Shown piece after piece: positions 1 through 7,712 of a DNA stretch of 64,000 nucleotides (its first letter is position 1; each line of letters starts with the position of its first letter). A program made the translations under genes and the position numbers. The stretch covers positions 124,001-188,000 of the forward strand of contig CAMCWC010000006.1 of the NCBI GenBank assembly GCA_945882415.1, given 5' to 3'. Source of the DNA: Chthonomonas calidirosea. Its GTDB lineage: Bacteria; Armatimonadota; Fimbriimonadia; Fimbriimonadales; Fimbriimonadaceae. Under the pieces are notes generated by a model. The model saw only the letters and a list, made by a program, of their open reading frames with translations. It did not search any database and was not told the origin of the DNA.

Positions 1-816
1 GCCCGAGATATGGCTTGGTCCATCTCGCAACGGGAGACCTTCTTGGCCGCACTCCGCAGCCTCGCAAATCGTGACAATCCTGACGCCGCCGACCGGAATG
101 GCGTCGTGGGTCTCGATGCCGACCGCTGTCAAGGCGGTGCCGAAATCACGACTTATGACAGCCTTGACGCCAGCCTTGGCCAGGCGCGAAACAACCTTTA
201 CCTAGCGGTGAAGGGCTGGGCCTCTTACCTGCTTTTGGAAGACGTTCTCCGCCGACTGGACGAAGGTGATGCCGCCGCCGAGGCTCGGGATCAGGCCGCT
301 AAGGCTGCAAAGACGATCATTGCCGCTGCTGACGCGGATGGCTTGTTGCCAGCCGTTATCGGCGAAGGCGTAGAGGCCCGCATCATCCCTGCGATAGAAG
401 CGTTGGTCTATCCGTTCGTGCTCGGCCTCGCCATCGATCCTGCCCTGCAGGAGACTTTATCGAAGCACTTAAGCGCTGTGCTCAAGCCGGGCGTCTGCAA
501 GTTCGAAGACGGGGGTTGGAAGCTTTCCTCGACCAGCCGAAACTCGTGGCTCAGCAAGATCTATCTCTGTCAGTTCGTGGCAGAGAAGGTGCTTGGCCTT
601 GCGCCAGATGCCGAAGCAGATGCCGCACACGTGGGATGGCTATTGGATGAAGAGAATGCCTACTTTGCATGGAGCGACCAAATGCTTCAGGGCAAAGCCG
701 TTGGCTCGCGGTACTACCCGCGAGGCGTGACGAGCATCCTCTGGGCGGCCTCCGGCGAGAACCCGCTGGCTGAGCTGGCGACGGCTTTCGGTCAGGCAGA
801 GCAGCCCGTCGCCTGA
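1..816 (+). CDS. Glycoside hydrolase family 52 beta-xylosidase, C-terminal part (5' end outside window)
   Basis: The frame is open to the first base of the window, so this is the 3' end of a longer gene. The motif ITTYDSLDASLGQARNN matches the region of GH52 beta-xylosidases that carries the general acid/base Asp. About 215 residues follow it, as expected for the roughly 700-residue family, so the missing upstream part should hold the catalytic Glu nucleophile. The family removes xylose from xylo-oligosaccharides with retention of configuration. No membrane segment is seen in this part. It ends 4 bases from the convergent CGNR gene. The family call rests on motif memory, not a search. Confidence 0.8.
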   Translation, partial: ARDMAWSISQRETFLAALRSLANRDNPDAADRNGVVGLDADRCQGGAEITTYDSLDASLGQARNNLYLAVKGWASYLLLEDVLRRLDEGDAAAEARDQAAKAAKTIIAAADADGLLPAVIGEGVEARIIPAIEALVYPFVLGLAIDPALQETLSKHLSAVLKPGVCKFEDGGWKLSSTSRNSWLSKIYLCQFVAEKVLGLAPDAEADAAHVGWLLDEENAYFAWSDQMLQGKAVGSRYYPRGVTSILWAASGENPLAELATAFGQAEQPVA

Positions 817-820
817 ATTC

Positions 821-1396
821 TTAGTTCGAACCTGCGCTCCGGGTTTTCCGGTAGTGGTTAGTGGCTTTAGCTCGATTTCCGCACTGGGACATCGAGCACC
901 ACTTTCGCCGTCCCGCCTTCGACTCGTCGAAGAAATGTAGGGTGCAGGTCGGCTCCGCACACTTTCGGACCCGGCCGAAATCTCCGCCCGCCAGAAAGTT
1001 TGCGAACGAGCCGGCGACGACCGCAAGGGGACTCTCATAAACTCTCGCGACCTCGAAGTGATCACCGGTCTGGCGGATCTGGTCATAGCCAGCGCTTGAC
1101 CTTAGAATGACGTTCACACGTTCGATCGCGGTTGCCAACTCAGGGCTACCGACGTGAAACTTGCTCACCCCTTCGGCCATGAGCGACCTTAGCTCTGCAA
1201 GCTCCTCCAAGTTCACCTCGTCAAAGTTGCGCCCAAACCAGGACTGGACCGAGTCGCGACTTTCGAGGACGCTCCCAAGATTCAGGCGCTCCAGGCTCTG
1301 TGAATTCGCAAAGTCGACCCAAAGCACCCCGCCGACCCAAAACAGCTCGGGCCAAGGATCAGCTTCAGATTCTAAGTTTTTCGTCATTCTAACCAT
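821..1396 (-). CDS. CGNR zinc-finger transcriptional regulator (ABATE domain)
   Basis: The C-terminus has the pattern CAEPTCTLHFFDES...RRKWCSMSQCGNR, the four-Cys zinc finger that names the CGNR family, followed by a basic tail. The first 130 residues fit the ABATE stress-sensor-like domain usually fused to it. Such proteins are predicted DNA-binding regulators. The gene is divergent from a secreted alpha/beta hydrolase, with only 75 bases between them, so that hydrolase is its most likely target; this is inference. ATG at 1396 or the in-frame ATG at 1387 could be the start. No effector is evident. Confidence 0.85.
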   Translation of the reverse strand: MVRMTKNLESEADPWPELFWVGGVLWVDFANSQSLERLNLGSVLESRDSVQSWFGRNFDEVNLEELAELRSLMAEGVSKFHVGSPELATAIERVNVILRSSAGYDQIRQTGDHFEVARVYESPLAVVAGSFANFLAGGDFGRVRKCAEPTCTLHFFDESKAGRRKWCSMSQCGNRAKATNHYRKTRSAGSN

Positions 1397-1470
1397 ATTA
1401 ATGGAACTTTAACGGTTTGAGTTCGCTTTAGCCATCGTAACCACTCAAATATAGGTTTACAGGTTAGAAT
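1386..1470. promoter_or_regulatory. Divergent intergenic region bounded by a 9-base inverted repeat
   Basis: ATTCTAACC (1386-1394) and its exact complement GGTTAGAAT (1462-1470) sit next to the two divergent start codons. They could be operator half-sites for the CGNR regulator, or only similar ribosome-binding sequences, because each lies at or just before an ATG. A TATAGG at 1451-1456 is a possible -10 for the hydrolase. Confidence 0.25.
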
Positions 1471-1471
1471 C

Positions 1472-2398
1472 ATGAAAACAAGCGTTCTCGCAACCAGTCT
1501 CGTCACCCTCGCTCTGATCTCCGCGCAAGCAAGCGCCGTTCAAGTCGACCATAAGTTCGAAACGGTGGATGGTCTAAAGGTCTTCTATCGAGAAGCCGGT
1601 CCGAAGTCGGCAAAAACCATCGTTCTCCTTCACGGATTCCCAAGTTCGTCGCATATGTTCCGCGACTTGATTCCAAAGCTGGCCACCAAGTACCACGTGA
1701 TAGCGCCGGACTATATCGGCTTCGGCTATTCGGATGCGCCATCTCCAAAGACCTTCACCTACAACTTCGACCGATTGGCGAGCATCACCAACAAGTTTCT
1801 TGAACAGAAGAACCTTCGGAAGTACAGCCTGTACGTTCAGGATTACGGCGGACCGGTCGGCCTCCGAATCGCCGCGGCGCATCCAGAAAGAGTTCAGGGC
1901 CTCGTCATCCAGAATTCAAACGCCTACGTTGAAGGCATCAGCGAAGCCGCAAAGGGGATCTTGGTCGGATTTGGGAGCAACCGAAACGCCGAGACTGAAA
2001 AGGCGGTTGCCGGACTCTTTAGCCCCGAAGGCATCAAGTACCAGTACGTCACCGGCACGGATGCCTCGAAGATGAGCCCCGACGGCTACACCTTCGATTC
2101 CGCCCTGTTCAACGCCAAACCCGAGAACACCGCGGCTCAGCTCGACCTCGTTGCTGACTACAAGAACAACGTGGCGCTCTACGACTCTTGGCACGAGTAC
2201 TTCCGAAAGTGGCAGCCCAAGGCGTTGGTGGTTTGGGGAACCGGCGATCCATTCTTCACGGTGGCCGGAGCAAAAGCGTTCCAGAAGGACCTGAAGGATG
2301 TAGAGTTGCACCTGCTGGAAGCCGGGCACTTTGCCCTGGAAGAGAAGGGTGACTTCATCGCCGAGAAGATTCTCTCGTTCCTTGGCCGCGTAAAGTAA
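1472..2398 (+). CDS. Secreted alpha/beta hydrolase, haloalkane dehalogenase/epoxide hydrolase-like
   Basis: The 308-residue protein starts with a signal peptide (MKTSVLATSL, hydrophobic core, cut near ASA at 20-22). The fold signatures are HGFP at 54-57 (oxyanion hole) and VQDYGGPVG with Asp124 at the nucleophile elbow. Asp instead of Ser there is typical of haloalkane dehalogenases and epoxide hydrolases. The catalytic His is probably H286 in EAGHFALEE. It probably acts in the periplasm by way of an alkyl-enzyme ester; the substrate cannot be told. It is divergent from the CGNR regulator and is followed by a strong terminator, so it is monocistronic. Confidence 0.8.
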   Translation: MKTSVLATSLVTLALISAQASAVQVDHKFETVDGLKVFYREAGPKSAKTIVLLHGFPSSSHMFRDLIPKLATKYHVIAPDYIGFGYSDAPSPKTFTYNFDRLASITNKFLEQKNLRKYSLYVQDYGGPVGLRIAAAHPERVQGLVIQNSNAYVEGISEAAKGILVGFGSNRNAETEKAVAGLFSPEGIKYQYVTGTDASKMSPDGYTFDSALFNAKPENTAAQLDLVADYKNNVALYDSWHEYFRKWQPKALVVWGTGDPFFTVAGAKAFQKDLKDVELHLLEAGHFALEEKGDFIAEKILSFLGRVK

Positions 2399-2410
2399 CG
2401 CCAGTCAACT

Positions 2411-2466
2411 TGAGCGCGTTGGCGAAGAGATAAACGATCTTCGCGCAAACGCGCTCATTTTGTTTT
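2411..2466 (+). terminator. Rho-independent terminator after the secreted hydrolase
   Basis: TGAGCGCGTT pairs with AACGCGCTCA, with an inner GCGAAGA/TCTTCGC helix, and a T-rich run follows (TTTTGTTTT). It starts 13 bases after the hydrolase stop codon. Confidence 0.8.
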
Positions 2467-2512
2467 GATGGGTCACCACTTTTCCTGCGATTGGCGTAAA
2501 ACAGGGGAGATC

Positions 2513-3346
2513 ATGGCTACTTTCACCGTTGGAACCGAGAACTCGACCCCGATTGAACTGTATTACGAAGACCTAGGAGCTGGCTATCCGGTCATTCTCA
2601 TCCACGGTTTCCCGCTGAGCGGAGCGTCTTGGGAGAAGCAGGTTCCGGCACTCTTGGAAGCTGGTTTCCGGGTGATCACTTACGACCGACGCGGTTTTGG
2701 AAAGTCCAGCCAGCCGTCCACCGGATACGACTACGATACATTCGCCGCCGACCTGCACCACCTCGTTACGAAGCTAGAACTGACCGACTTTGCCCTCGTC
2801 GGTTTCTCCATGGGCGGTGGTGAAGTTGCTCGGTACACGGCTCAGTACGGAATCGGTTCGGTGAGCAAAGCCGTGTTTATCGGCGCCGTGACCCCATTCT
2901 TGGTGAAGGCTGAAGATAATCCGGAAGGAGTTCCGCAAGAAGTCTTCGAAGGAATCAAGGCAGGCATTCTCGCCGATCGTCCCTCCTTCCTCACCGGATT
3001 CTTCGCGAACTTCTTCAACACCGACGTCTTGGGTGGCACTAAGATCACCGATCAAGCGGTTCAAGCGAACTGGAACGTCGCCATCGCGGCTTCACCCATC
3101 GCCACCCACGCGGTAGTGGACACTTGGGGCACCGACTTTCGGCAAGATCTCTATCGATTCGACCTGCCGGTTCTCGTCATTCACGGCGATTCCGACCGAA
3201 TAGTGCCCATCGCGATTTCTGGCGCGAAGACTGCGCAGAATCCGAGCGTTACCGAATTCGTAGTCGTGAAAGACGGCCCTCACGCGGTCAACTGGACCCA
3301 CGCCGATGAAGTCAACGCGGCGTTGATCAAGTTCCTCAAGTCGTAA
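2513..3346 (+). CDS. Alpha/beta hydrolase of the non-heme chloroperoxidase (perhydrolase/arylesterase) type
   Basis: A 277-residue cytoplasmic protein without a signal peptide. HGFPLSG (31-37) gives the oxyanion hole and GFSMGGGE contains the nucleophile Ser99. VIHGDSDRIVP carries the acid and DGPHAVNWTH the catalytic His. The order and the YDRRGFGKSS motif match cofactor-free haloperoxidases/perhydrolases, which are also esterases. The start is the ATG at 2513 because AGGGGAGA lies 5 bases before it; a TTG 48 bases upstream would lack a ribosome site. The gene stands between two terminator-like hairpins, so it is probably transcribed alone. Confidence 0.85.
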   Translation: MATFTVGTENSTPIELYYEDLGAGYPVILIHGFPLSGASWEKQVPALLEAGFRVITYDRRGFGKSSQPSTGYDYDTFAADLHHLVTKLELTDFALVGFSMGGGEVARYTAQYGIGSVSKAVFIGAVTPFLVKAEDNPEGVPQEVFEGIKAGILADRPSFLTGFFANFFNTDVLGGTKITDQAVQANWNVAIAASPIATHAVVDTWGTDFRQDLYRFDLPVLVIHGDSDRIVPIAISGAKTAQNPSVTEFVVVKDGPHAVNWTHADEVNAALIKFLKS

Positions 3347-3363
3347 ATCCGTGGTTCATCATT

Positions 3364-3415
3364 GGCACGATCAAAATTTCCGTGCGGAACGGCGAAGTCT
3401 TGATCGTGCCTTGCT
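3364..3415 (+). terminator. Long inverted repeat, possible terminator
   Basis: GGCACGATCAA (3364-3374) pairs perfectly with TTGATCGTGCC (3400-3410) around a 25-base loop that can itself fold (TTCCGTGCGGAA). Only a weak TTGCT follows, so termination is uncertain. Confidence 0.4.
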
Positions 3416-3481
3416 AGACCAACATCAGTCGCAGCGGCGTTCGTTTGGGAACTCGGCGCGAAAGGTAAAGTAGCCATCGGT

Positions 3482-3964
3482 ATGGAGCAGAATCTGGGTC
3501 GGGACGGTCGCGAGCTCGTGTTTTGGCCGCACCGACAATCGGCATGGGCTGAGAAAGCCGACCGCTTTTTGAATCTAGTGGTGCTAGATGACGAAGTTGA
3601 CGAAGATGCTTGCGAGCAAGTCGCGGCTCGACTTATCGAAGCGGATACCTATGAGCTTTGTAGCATTCCGTTCTTCGCAAGGAACTATGCGCTTGGCGAT
3701 CACGTTCATGCACCTGCGGGAAAGATCGAAAATGTTGTGAAGCCATCTGGACGATACGTCTACCGGATCTTTTTCTCAGAGAACCAGGTCCATCAACCTA
3801 TTCTCGACGAACTCAGAAACCTTGGCGGATGCTTGTTCGAGTCCCTCGGCAACGGGCTGTATGCCATAGATGTGGCAAACGAAGACCTAGCCATTTTGCT
3901 TGTCACGCGCATGGATGAGCTTGAGGAGTCAGGAGTGCTTGTTTGGGAATCGGGACACGATTAA
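3482..3964 (+). CDS. DUF4265 domain protein
   Basis: The 160-residue soluble protein has the core pattern of DUF4265: a central YELCSIPFFARNYALGD block near residues 58-74, a middle section on the 'response' strand, and a last GLYAIDVANEDL segment. No function is established for the family. There are no catalytic motifs, membrane segments or signal peptide. It is followed after about 57 bases by the MNT gene on the same strand. The family assignment is fairly firm; a link to the neighbouring toxin-antitoxin remnant is unproven. Confidence 0.75.
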   Translation: MEQNLGRDGRELVFWPHRQSAWAEKADRFLNLVVLDDEVDEDACEQVAARLIEADTYELCSIPFFARNYALGDHVHAPAGKIENVVKPSGRYVYRIFFSENQVHQPILDELRNLGGCLFESLGNGLYAIDVANEDLAILLVTRMDELEESGVLVWESGHD

Positions 3965-4021
3965 GCTTCGACTAGAGAGTCGATTCGTGCAATTTTGCGG
4001 AAAGAGCAAAGGAACTATCAA

Positions 4022-4372
4022 GTGATAAGCACCATTGAGATTCCTCCTAGTATCCAGCGGATTCTTGATCGTGCCGTCGCCGACTTTCAGCCTTCCAAAA
4101 TCGTCATCTTCGGCTCCCGGGCCCGCCAAGACAACCGCCCCACGAGTGACTTCGACCTAGCCTTCTTCGGCGTGCAAGACGCAAAAGCCTGGGCCCACTT
4201 TGCAGCCGACATGATCGCCGAACCACCGACGCTGTGGGGGCTCGACGTTATGCAGTACGAGAAAGTCCCGCCCGAGATGCAAGCGTCAATTGATCGAGAT
4301 GGAGTGACCCTGTATGTCCGCGAATTGAGAAAAGTTCGTACAGGCCCTCAAGACGCTGCACGAGTACCTTGA
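4022..4372 (+). CDS. MNT-type nucleotidyltransferase domain protein (antitoxin of an MNT/HEPN pair)
   Basis: The sequence FGSRARQDNRPTSDFDLAF is the minimal nucleotidyltransferase motif (GSxAR...SDxDL) with two metal-binding Asp. In MNT/HEPN pairs this protein AMPylates and neutralises the HEPN RNase encoded just downstream. GTG at 4022 is chosen because AAAGGA lies 8 bases before it; a TTG at 3995 lacks such a site. Its last codons overlap a frame that encodes a broken HEPN protein, so this antitoxin seems to have lost its partner. The C-terminal tail (RELRKVRTGPQDAARVP) probably results from the same frameshift. Confidence 0.8.
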   Translation: MISTIEIPPSIQRILDRAVADFQPSKIVIFGSRARQDNRPTSDFDLAFFGVQDAKAWAHFAADMIAEPPTLWGLDVMQYEKVPPEMQASIDRDGVTLYVRELRKVRTGPQDAARVP

Positions 4373-4476
4373 CTCGCCCATCCGAGAATCACGAGACGCC
4401 GCAGGCATTCTGCAAGGTTTTGAGTGTGCCTCTGAACTAGGATGGTGCACATTGCAGGACGAGACTGCTGCCAAGA
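4329..4476 (+). pseudogene. Remnant of an HI0074-family HEPN protein (toxin partner of MNT)
   Basis: Read in the +1 frame relative to the MNT gene, the DNA gives KFVQALKTLHEYLDSPI, then AGILQGFECASELGWCTLQD. This is the N-terminal half of the HI0074-type nucleotidyltransferase-substrate-binding (HEPN) family, whose usual motif is IQRFEFTFELAWKTLKD. A TGA stands just upstream at 4326, so no start codon is available; deleting one A near 4331 would restore TTG-AGA-AAG as a start. Homology stops after about 48 codons, before the catalytic R-x4-6-H motif, and then L9-like sequence begins. The remnant cannot make an active HEPN RNase. Confidence 0.7.
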
Positions 4477-4859
4477 GCTACTCCCAACGCGGCCCACGAC
4501 CGTCTCCTTAAGCTGGCTCAGAGGCGGGTCTCGTCCCAGTAACCGACGCCGAAGCCCTCAAGGCGAATATCGAAGGCAGCATCATCCGACTTCCTGGCCA
4601 GGTCGGCGCCATTCAAGGCAAGCTGTACGGTGCCATCACCGCACAGGACGTCACCGACGCGATCAAGGAACAGCTTGGCCTGTCCCTTGAAAAGAAGAAC
4701 GTCGCGCTCGTCGAGCCAATCCGCCGCCTGGGCGAGTTCGCCGTCGAACTGGACCTCCACCGCGATGTTGACGCAAACATCACCGTCGTCGTCTTCGACC
4801 CGAACGCACCGGTAGTTGCCGCTCCGGTTGCACCAGTCGAAGAAGCTCCGGCTGAGTAA
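4477..4859 (+). pseudogene. rplI: 3' fragment of a ribosomal protein L9 gene, frameshifted
   Basis: From about 4536 the frame ending at 4859 encodes the L9 C-terminal domain: AEALKANIEGSIIRLPG, GKLYGAITAQDVTDAIKEQ, VEPIRRLGEFAVELDLH and an Ala/Pro/Glu-rich tail. The preceding piece, ATPNAAHDRLLKLAQRR (from 4477), fits the start of the L9 connecting helix but lies in another frame, so a frameshift occurred near 4515-4530. The rRNA-binding N-terminal domain (about 37 residues) and the start codon are absent; their place is taken by the HEPN remnant. An intact copy may exist elsewhere. Its original terminator still follows. Confidence 0.75.
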
Positions 4860-4874
4860 GTTCTAGCGAGAAAG

Positions 4875-4917
4875 AAGCGCGTCCGAGAGATAAGTGCTCC
4901 GGACGCGCTTTTTTGTT
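4875..4917 (+). terminator. Rho-independent terminator after the L9 fragment
   Basis: AAGCGCGTCCG (4875-4885) pairs with CGGACGCGCTT (4900-4910) and is followed by TTTTG. It was probably the terminator of the original rplI transcript, and also faces the convergent blaR1-like gene. Confidence 0.8.
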
Positions 4918-4930
4918 TCAGAAGGTGGCT

Positions 4931-7225
4931 TCAACGATTGGGCTTTTTTGTTCGCACGATGTTGACGATGTTCGTTTTTCCATCTTTCACTTGGGCCACG
5001 ATCGGGTCGCTTGTTCCGTCTGCGAGCGAGATGCTGATTTCTCCAGCTGGCACGCGAATCTTGTACATCCCGTCTCGGACGTGCACGCTCTGAACCCAAG
5101 ACGTCGTTTTTGGATGGGATTTGCTATAGCAAAGCACCTGGCTCTGCCAAACTGGGCTGCCATCTCCGTTGCGCACGGTTCCGGAGACAACCACGCCGCT
5201 AGTTATCTCGAAGTTTTGATCGGAGACGTTTTTGTTAGCAGTAACTGTAATCCTTTCTTTTGCGACGGCCGTGTAGGGGGCATGTACTGTGTAGCCGAAA
5301 TCAGCGATCAGGTTATAAGTCCCTGGAGGCAGACGGTGAATCCTGTACTCGCCTTTATAATTCGTAAACACGGCACCCCAACCCTCCGAAACCTGCGAAT
5401 CGTTCGCACTTTGAGCGCCTACGAGTGTTCCGGCAACACCCCTTCCGCGGCCGGAAACCCGGCCGGAAATTGAACCTGCCGCGCGGAGCCTTAAGTCCCT
5501 CGCATTGGTCTGGCCTGATTGTCCCAGTTGAATCTCGTCATCGCTGCTGGGAGGCGCAATACTTAAGTCGCTAACATCTAGCCGAATCAAGCATCCAGCA
5601 GGCAGCCGATTGAAGGTGTACATGCCTTCCTCATCCGTTTGAGTTTCAATCTGCAAGAAGTTGCTTGTCGGTTCAAGCAGCAGGTCCCGTCCCAACTCAG
5701 ATTGCGACCCACCCGGCTTGCGTATCATTCTGACATAAATTTGCATCTTCCTGGCGGCGTTTCCATTAGGAAGCAACAAGCGTCCACGAAGGGTCTCGGG
5801 CCGGGATAGCTTCATGTTGGTTACCGTTTTGGTCGATGGCCATAGCTGCATCCAGTCGATGCCCTCCGTTGAATTGACGACTAGGCGTCCCGAGCGAGGG
5901 CGCTCCGGATGTTTCGGAACCACGACTTGTCCCTTTCGCACCGGCAGCAATTGGGCGTATTTTCTGTGCGGCGCCTCGGCTATAAGCCAAACATCACCGC
6001 TAGATAAGGCTTTACCGTTCGCATCGGTCACAGTGATAGGGCCGCGGAAAGTCGGGTCGACCGGACCGTCGCCGAGATCGACTCGATTGTTGTGGTTCCA
6101 GGGAGACGGTGGCGAAATCAAAATCGGGGTTTCTTGGTTCGTTGGCCATTTGCCTTGCACCATGAGCCATTTCACCGGATCAACTTGGCCCCCTTGTCGG
6201 CGCCCACGCTTGCTTTGAGATTGATCGGACGATGCAGAAACCAGCACCGCTAAACTGCCGCATGTTAGTGTTGCAAGGGCGACCAAGAGGAATTTCACAC
6301 GCTTGCTTTCTGGTTGCTGAGTAGGGTCAAGGATCGCGGTTATTCGCCGACGCAGGCCGGAGCTCTTTCGAACCATGCCGACGGCGAGAGATGGCGTACG
6401 CTCGGGCTGGAATCGTTCGTGTAAAGCTACGAGTGCCTTGGCGTAGTCGGTTCCAAGTGTTGGCGAACCTGTGGACGTGGAAAGAGCAACGCGGTCGCAG
6501 ACCTCTTCGGATGCTTCTAGCATAGGCTTCCGCAAAGTCCAGAGCAGAACTTGTGGCCACAACACGATGGTCAGCACGCGATGCAAGAGCAGGAAGCCGA
6601 GGTCGCGATTGGTCACGTGGGCCAGTTCGTGTCGCAGGACCAGCTCCAGGGTCGGATCTGGATTGACAGTTAGAGATTCGGGAAGGAAAATGGTGGGCCG
6701 AAGCGCTCCGGTCACGAACGGAGTTCGAATGTGCCCACCGGTTCGTACGGCAACTTTTCGGTGACCAAGTTGCGCCGCAAGGTTATCAAAAGCTGCCGAA
6801 GTCCATGATCGGGACTGCTGCTTTAGTCGACGAAGCTTGACCAGCCCAGCACCGAGATACAGGCTTCCGACAAGCACTCCAACCAGCCAGACGGTCAAGG
6901 CGATGGGTAACTCAGGAAGGAACTTCGTTGCGGGCGGTGCCGATTCGACGGTGGGTCGGGTCATCACCGACGGCAGGGTAGAAGCCTGGGCCGGAGCGGC
7001 CAGGCTTGGTAAGGTGACGCGAGCGCTGGGCCGTGGCAGGCTGGCTGGCGGCTGGTTGAAGCTCCAGACAGAGAAGGCAGCGAGGGCGACGCAGCCGACG
7101 AGCGAGGCGCGGATGATCGCTTGGCGAAGAGCCGGGCTGCGCTTGAGGAACAGGAGGGCGACATGGGTTGCCGCGATCAGAATCGCGGACTGAACGAGAA
7201 AAAGGAGGAAGGCGTTTTCGATCAC
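4931..7225 (-). CDS. BlaR1/MecR1-type M56 membrane metalloprotease with C-terminal carboxypeptidase-regulatory-like domains
   Basis: A 764-residue protein. The N-terminal part has membrane segments near residues 5-27, 40-55 and 108-128, then RHELAHVTNRD with the zinc motif HELAH at 199-203 and a downstream EASEEVCDRVAL. This is the M56 sensor-protease module that cleaves its partner repressor. Another membrane segment follows near 310-330. Instead of the beta-lactam-binding domain of true BlaR1, residues of about 390-760 form Ig-like carboxypeptidase-regulatory repeats (for example GQTNARDLRLRAAGSISGRV), so the signal is probably not a beta-lactam. Its start codon overlaps the stop of the blaI-like gene (ATGA). 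Confidence 0.85.
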   Translation of the reverse strand: MIENAFLLFLVQSAILIAATHVALLFLKRSPALRQAIIRASLVGCVALAAFSVWSFNQPPASLPRPSARVTLPSLAAPAQASTLPSVMTRPTVESAPPATKFLPELPIALTVWLVGVLVGSLYLGAGLVKLRRLKQQSRSWTSAAFDNLAAQLGHRKVAVRTGGHIRTPFVTGALRPTIFLPESLTVNPDPTLELVLRHELAHVTNRDLGFLLLHRVLTIVLWPQVLLWTLRKPMLEASEEVCDRVALSTSTGSPTLGTDYAKALVALHERFQPERTPSLAVGMVRKSSGLRRRITAILDPTQQPESKRVKFLLVALATLTCGSLAVLVSASSDQSQSKRGRRQGGQVDPVKWLMVQGKWPTNQETPILISPPSPWNHNNRVDLGDGPVDPTFRGPITVTDANGKALSSGDVWLIAEAPHRKYAQLLPVRKGQVVVPKHPERPRSGRLVVNSTEGIDWMQLWPSTKTVTNMKLSRPETLRGRLLLPNGNAARKMQIYVRMIRKPGGSQSELGRDLLLEPTSNFLQIETQTDEEGMYTFNRLPAGCLIRLDVSDLSIAPPSSDDEIQLGQSGQTNARDLRLRAAGSISGRVSGRGRGVAGTLVGAQSANDSQVSEGWGAVFTNYKGEYRIHRLPPGTYNLIADFGYTVHAPYTAVAKERITVTANKNVSDQNFEITSGVVVSGTVRNGDGSPVWQSQVLCYSKSHPKTTSWVQSVHVRDGMYKIRVPAGEISISLADGTSDPIVAQVKDGKTNIVNIVRTKKPNR

Positions 7226-7602
7226 TTCGTCATCTCCCGCTCGCGGGCTTCGATGAGTTGCTTAATGTCGCGGAGTTCTTCGGCGGACACGGTTTCGTCT
7301 TCCAAAAGGTGGGCAAGGAGGCCGGACAGTGAGTTGTCGTAAACCCGAGCCAGAAGATCCTGTGCGGCACTTCGGGCTACGTCTTGCTCCTTTATGAGCG
7401 GGCGGAAGTAGAAGGTCCGCTCCCGCTGTTCATGCCTGACGGCGCCTTTGGTCTCCAGCTTGCGGAGCAGCGTTTGCACCGTGCTCAGCGTGCTTGGTAC
7501 GCCGCCGCTTAAGTCGTCAGTGATTTGCCGTGCCGTCGCTTCGCCACGCTCCCAAAGCGAGCGCATGATGCGCAGTTGCAGATTTCCCAGTTTCATTCCC
7601 AT
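7222..7602 (-). CDS. BlaI/MecI/CopY-family transcriptional repressor
   Basis: A 126-residue winged-helix protein: KLGNLQLRIMRSLWERGEAT, ITDDL, and STVQTLLRKLETKGAVRHEQ are the DNA-binding domain of the BlaI/MecI family, and a helical C-terminal dimer domain follows. The start at 7602 is chosen because GAGG lies 5 bases upstream; a longer reading would run through the operators. The gene overlaps the M56 protease gene by ATGA, the classic repressor/sensor pair. Two palindromic sites and a -35/-10 pair just upstream indicate autoregulation. Targets beyond this operon are unknown. Confidence 0.9.
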   Translation of the reverse strand: MGMKLGNLQLRIMRSLWERGEATARQITDDLSGGVPSTLSTVQTLLRKLETKGAVRHEQRERTFYFRPLIKEQDVARSAAQDLLARVYDNSLSGLLAHLLEDETVSAEELRDIKQLIEAREREMTK

Positions 7603-7615
7603 GCGGTCCTCGTCA

Positions 7616-7629
7616 TTTACCGTGGTAAA
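7616..7629. promoter_or_regulatory. BlaI-type operator, downstream copy
   Basis: TTTACCGTGGTAAA is a near-perfect palindrome that differs from the second copy by one base. It lies between the promoter and the start of the blaI-like gene. Centre-to-centre spacing to the other copy is 23 bases, about two helical turns. Confidence 0.75.
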
Positions 7630-7636
7630 CGAATGT

Positions 7637-7665
7637 AATTTACCATGGTAAATGAAAAATGCCAA
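7637..7665 (-). promoter_or_regulatory. Promoter of the blaI-blaR1-like operon
   Basis: On the minus strand TTGGCA (-35, complement of 7660-7665) and TAAATT (-10, complement of 7637-7642) are 17 bases apart. The -35 lies within the left arm of the preceding terminator, a very tight arrangement. Confidence 0.65.
7639..7652. promoter_or_regulatory. BlaI-type operator, perfect palindrome
   Basis: TTTACCATGGTAAA is its own reverse complement. It covers the -10 element and part of the spacer of the repressor's promoter, so binding would block RNA polymerase. Confidence 0.8.
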
Positions 7666-7690
7666 GAAGAATTTTTCTTCTTGGCATTTT
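7656..7690 (-). terminator. Terminator of the tricorn gene (symmetrical hairpin)
   Basis: AAAATGCCAAGAAGAA (7656-7671) is perfectly complementary to 7675-7690 with a 3-base loop. It lies 23 bases after the tricorn stop codon and ends in T residues on the minus strand. Confidence 0.8.
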
Positions 7691-7712
7691 CCGGTTTGTC
7701 CGAGATTGACGG

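Noticed and set aside
5814-6218. Open frame antisense to the BlaR1-like gene
   Set aside because: No recognisable protein; the sense gene is well supported.
7616-7665. Longer N-terminus for the BlaI-like protein, starting at 7665
   Set aside because: It would place the operators and promoter in coding sequence; the start at 7602 has a ribosome site.
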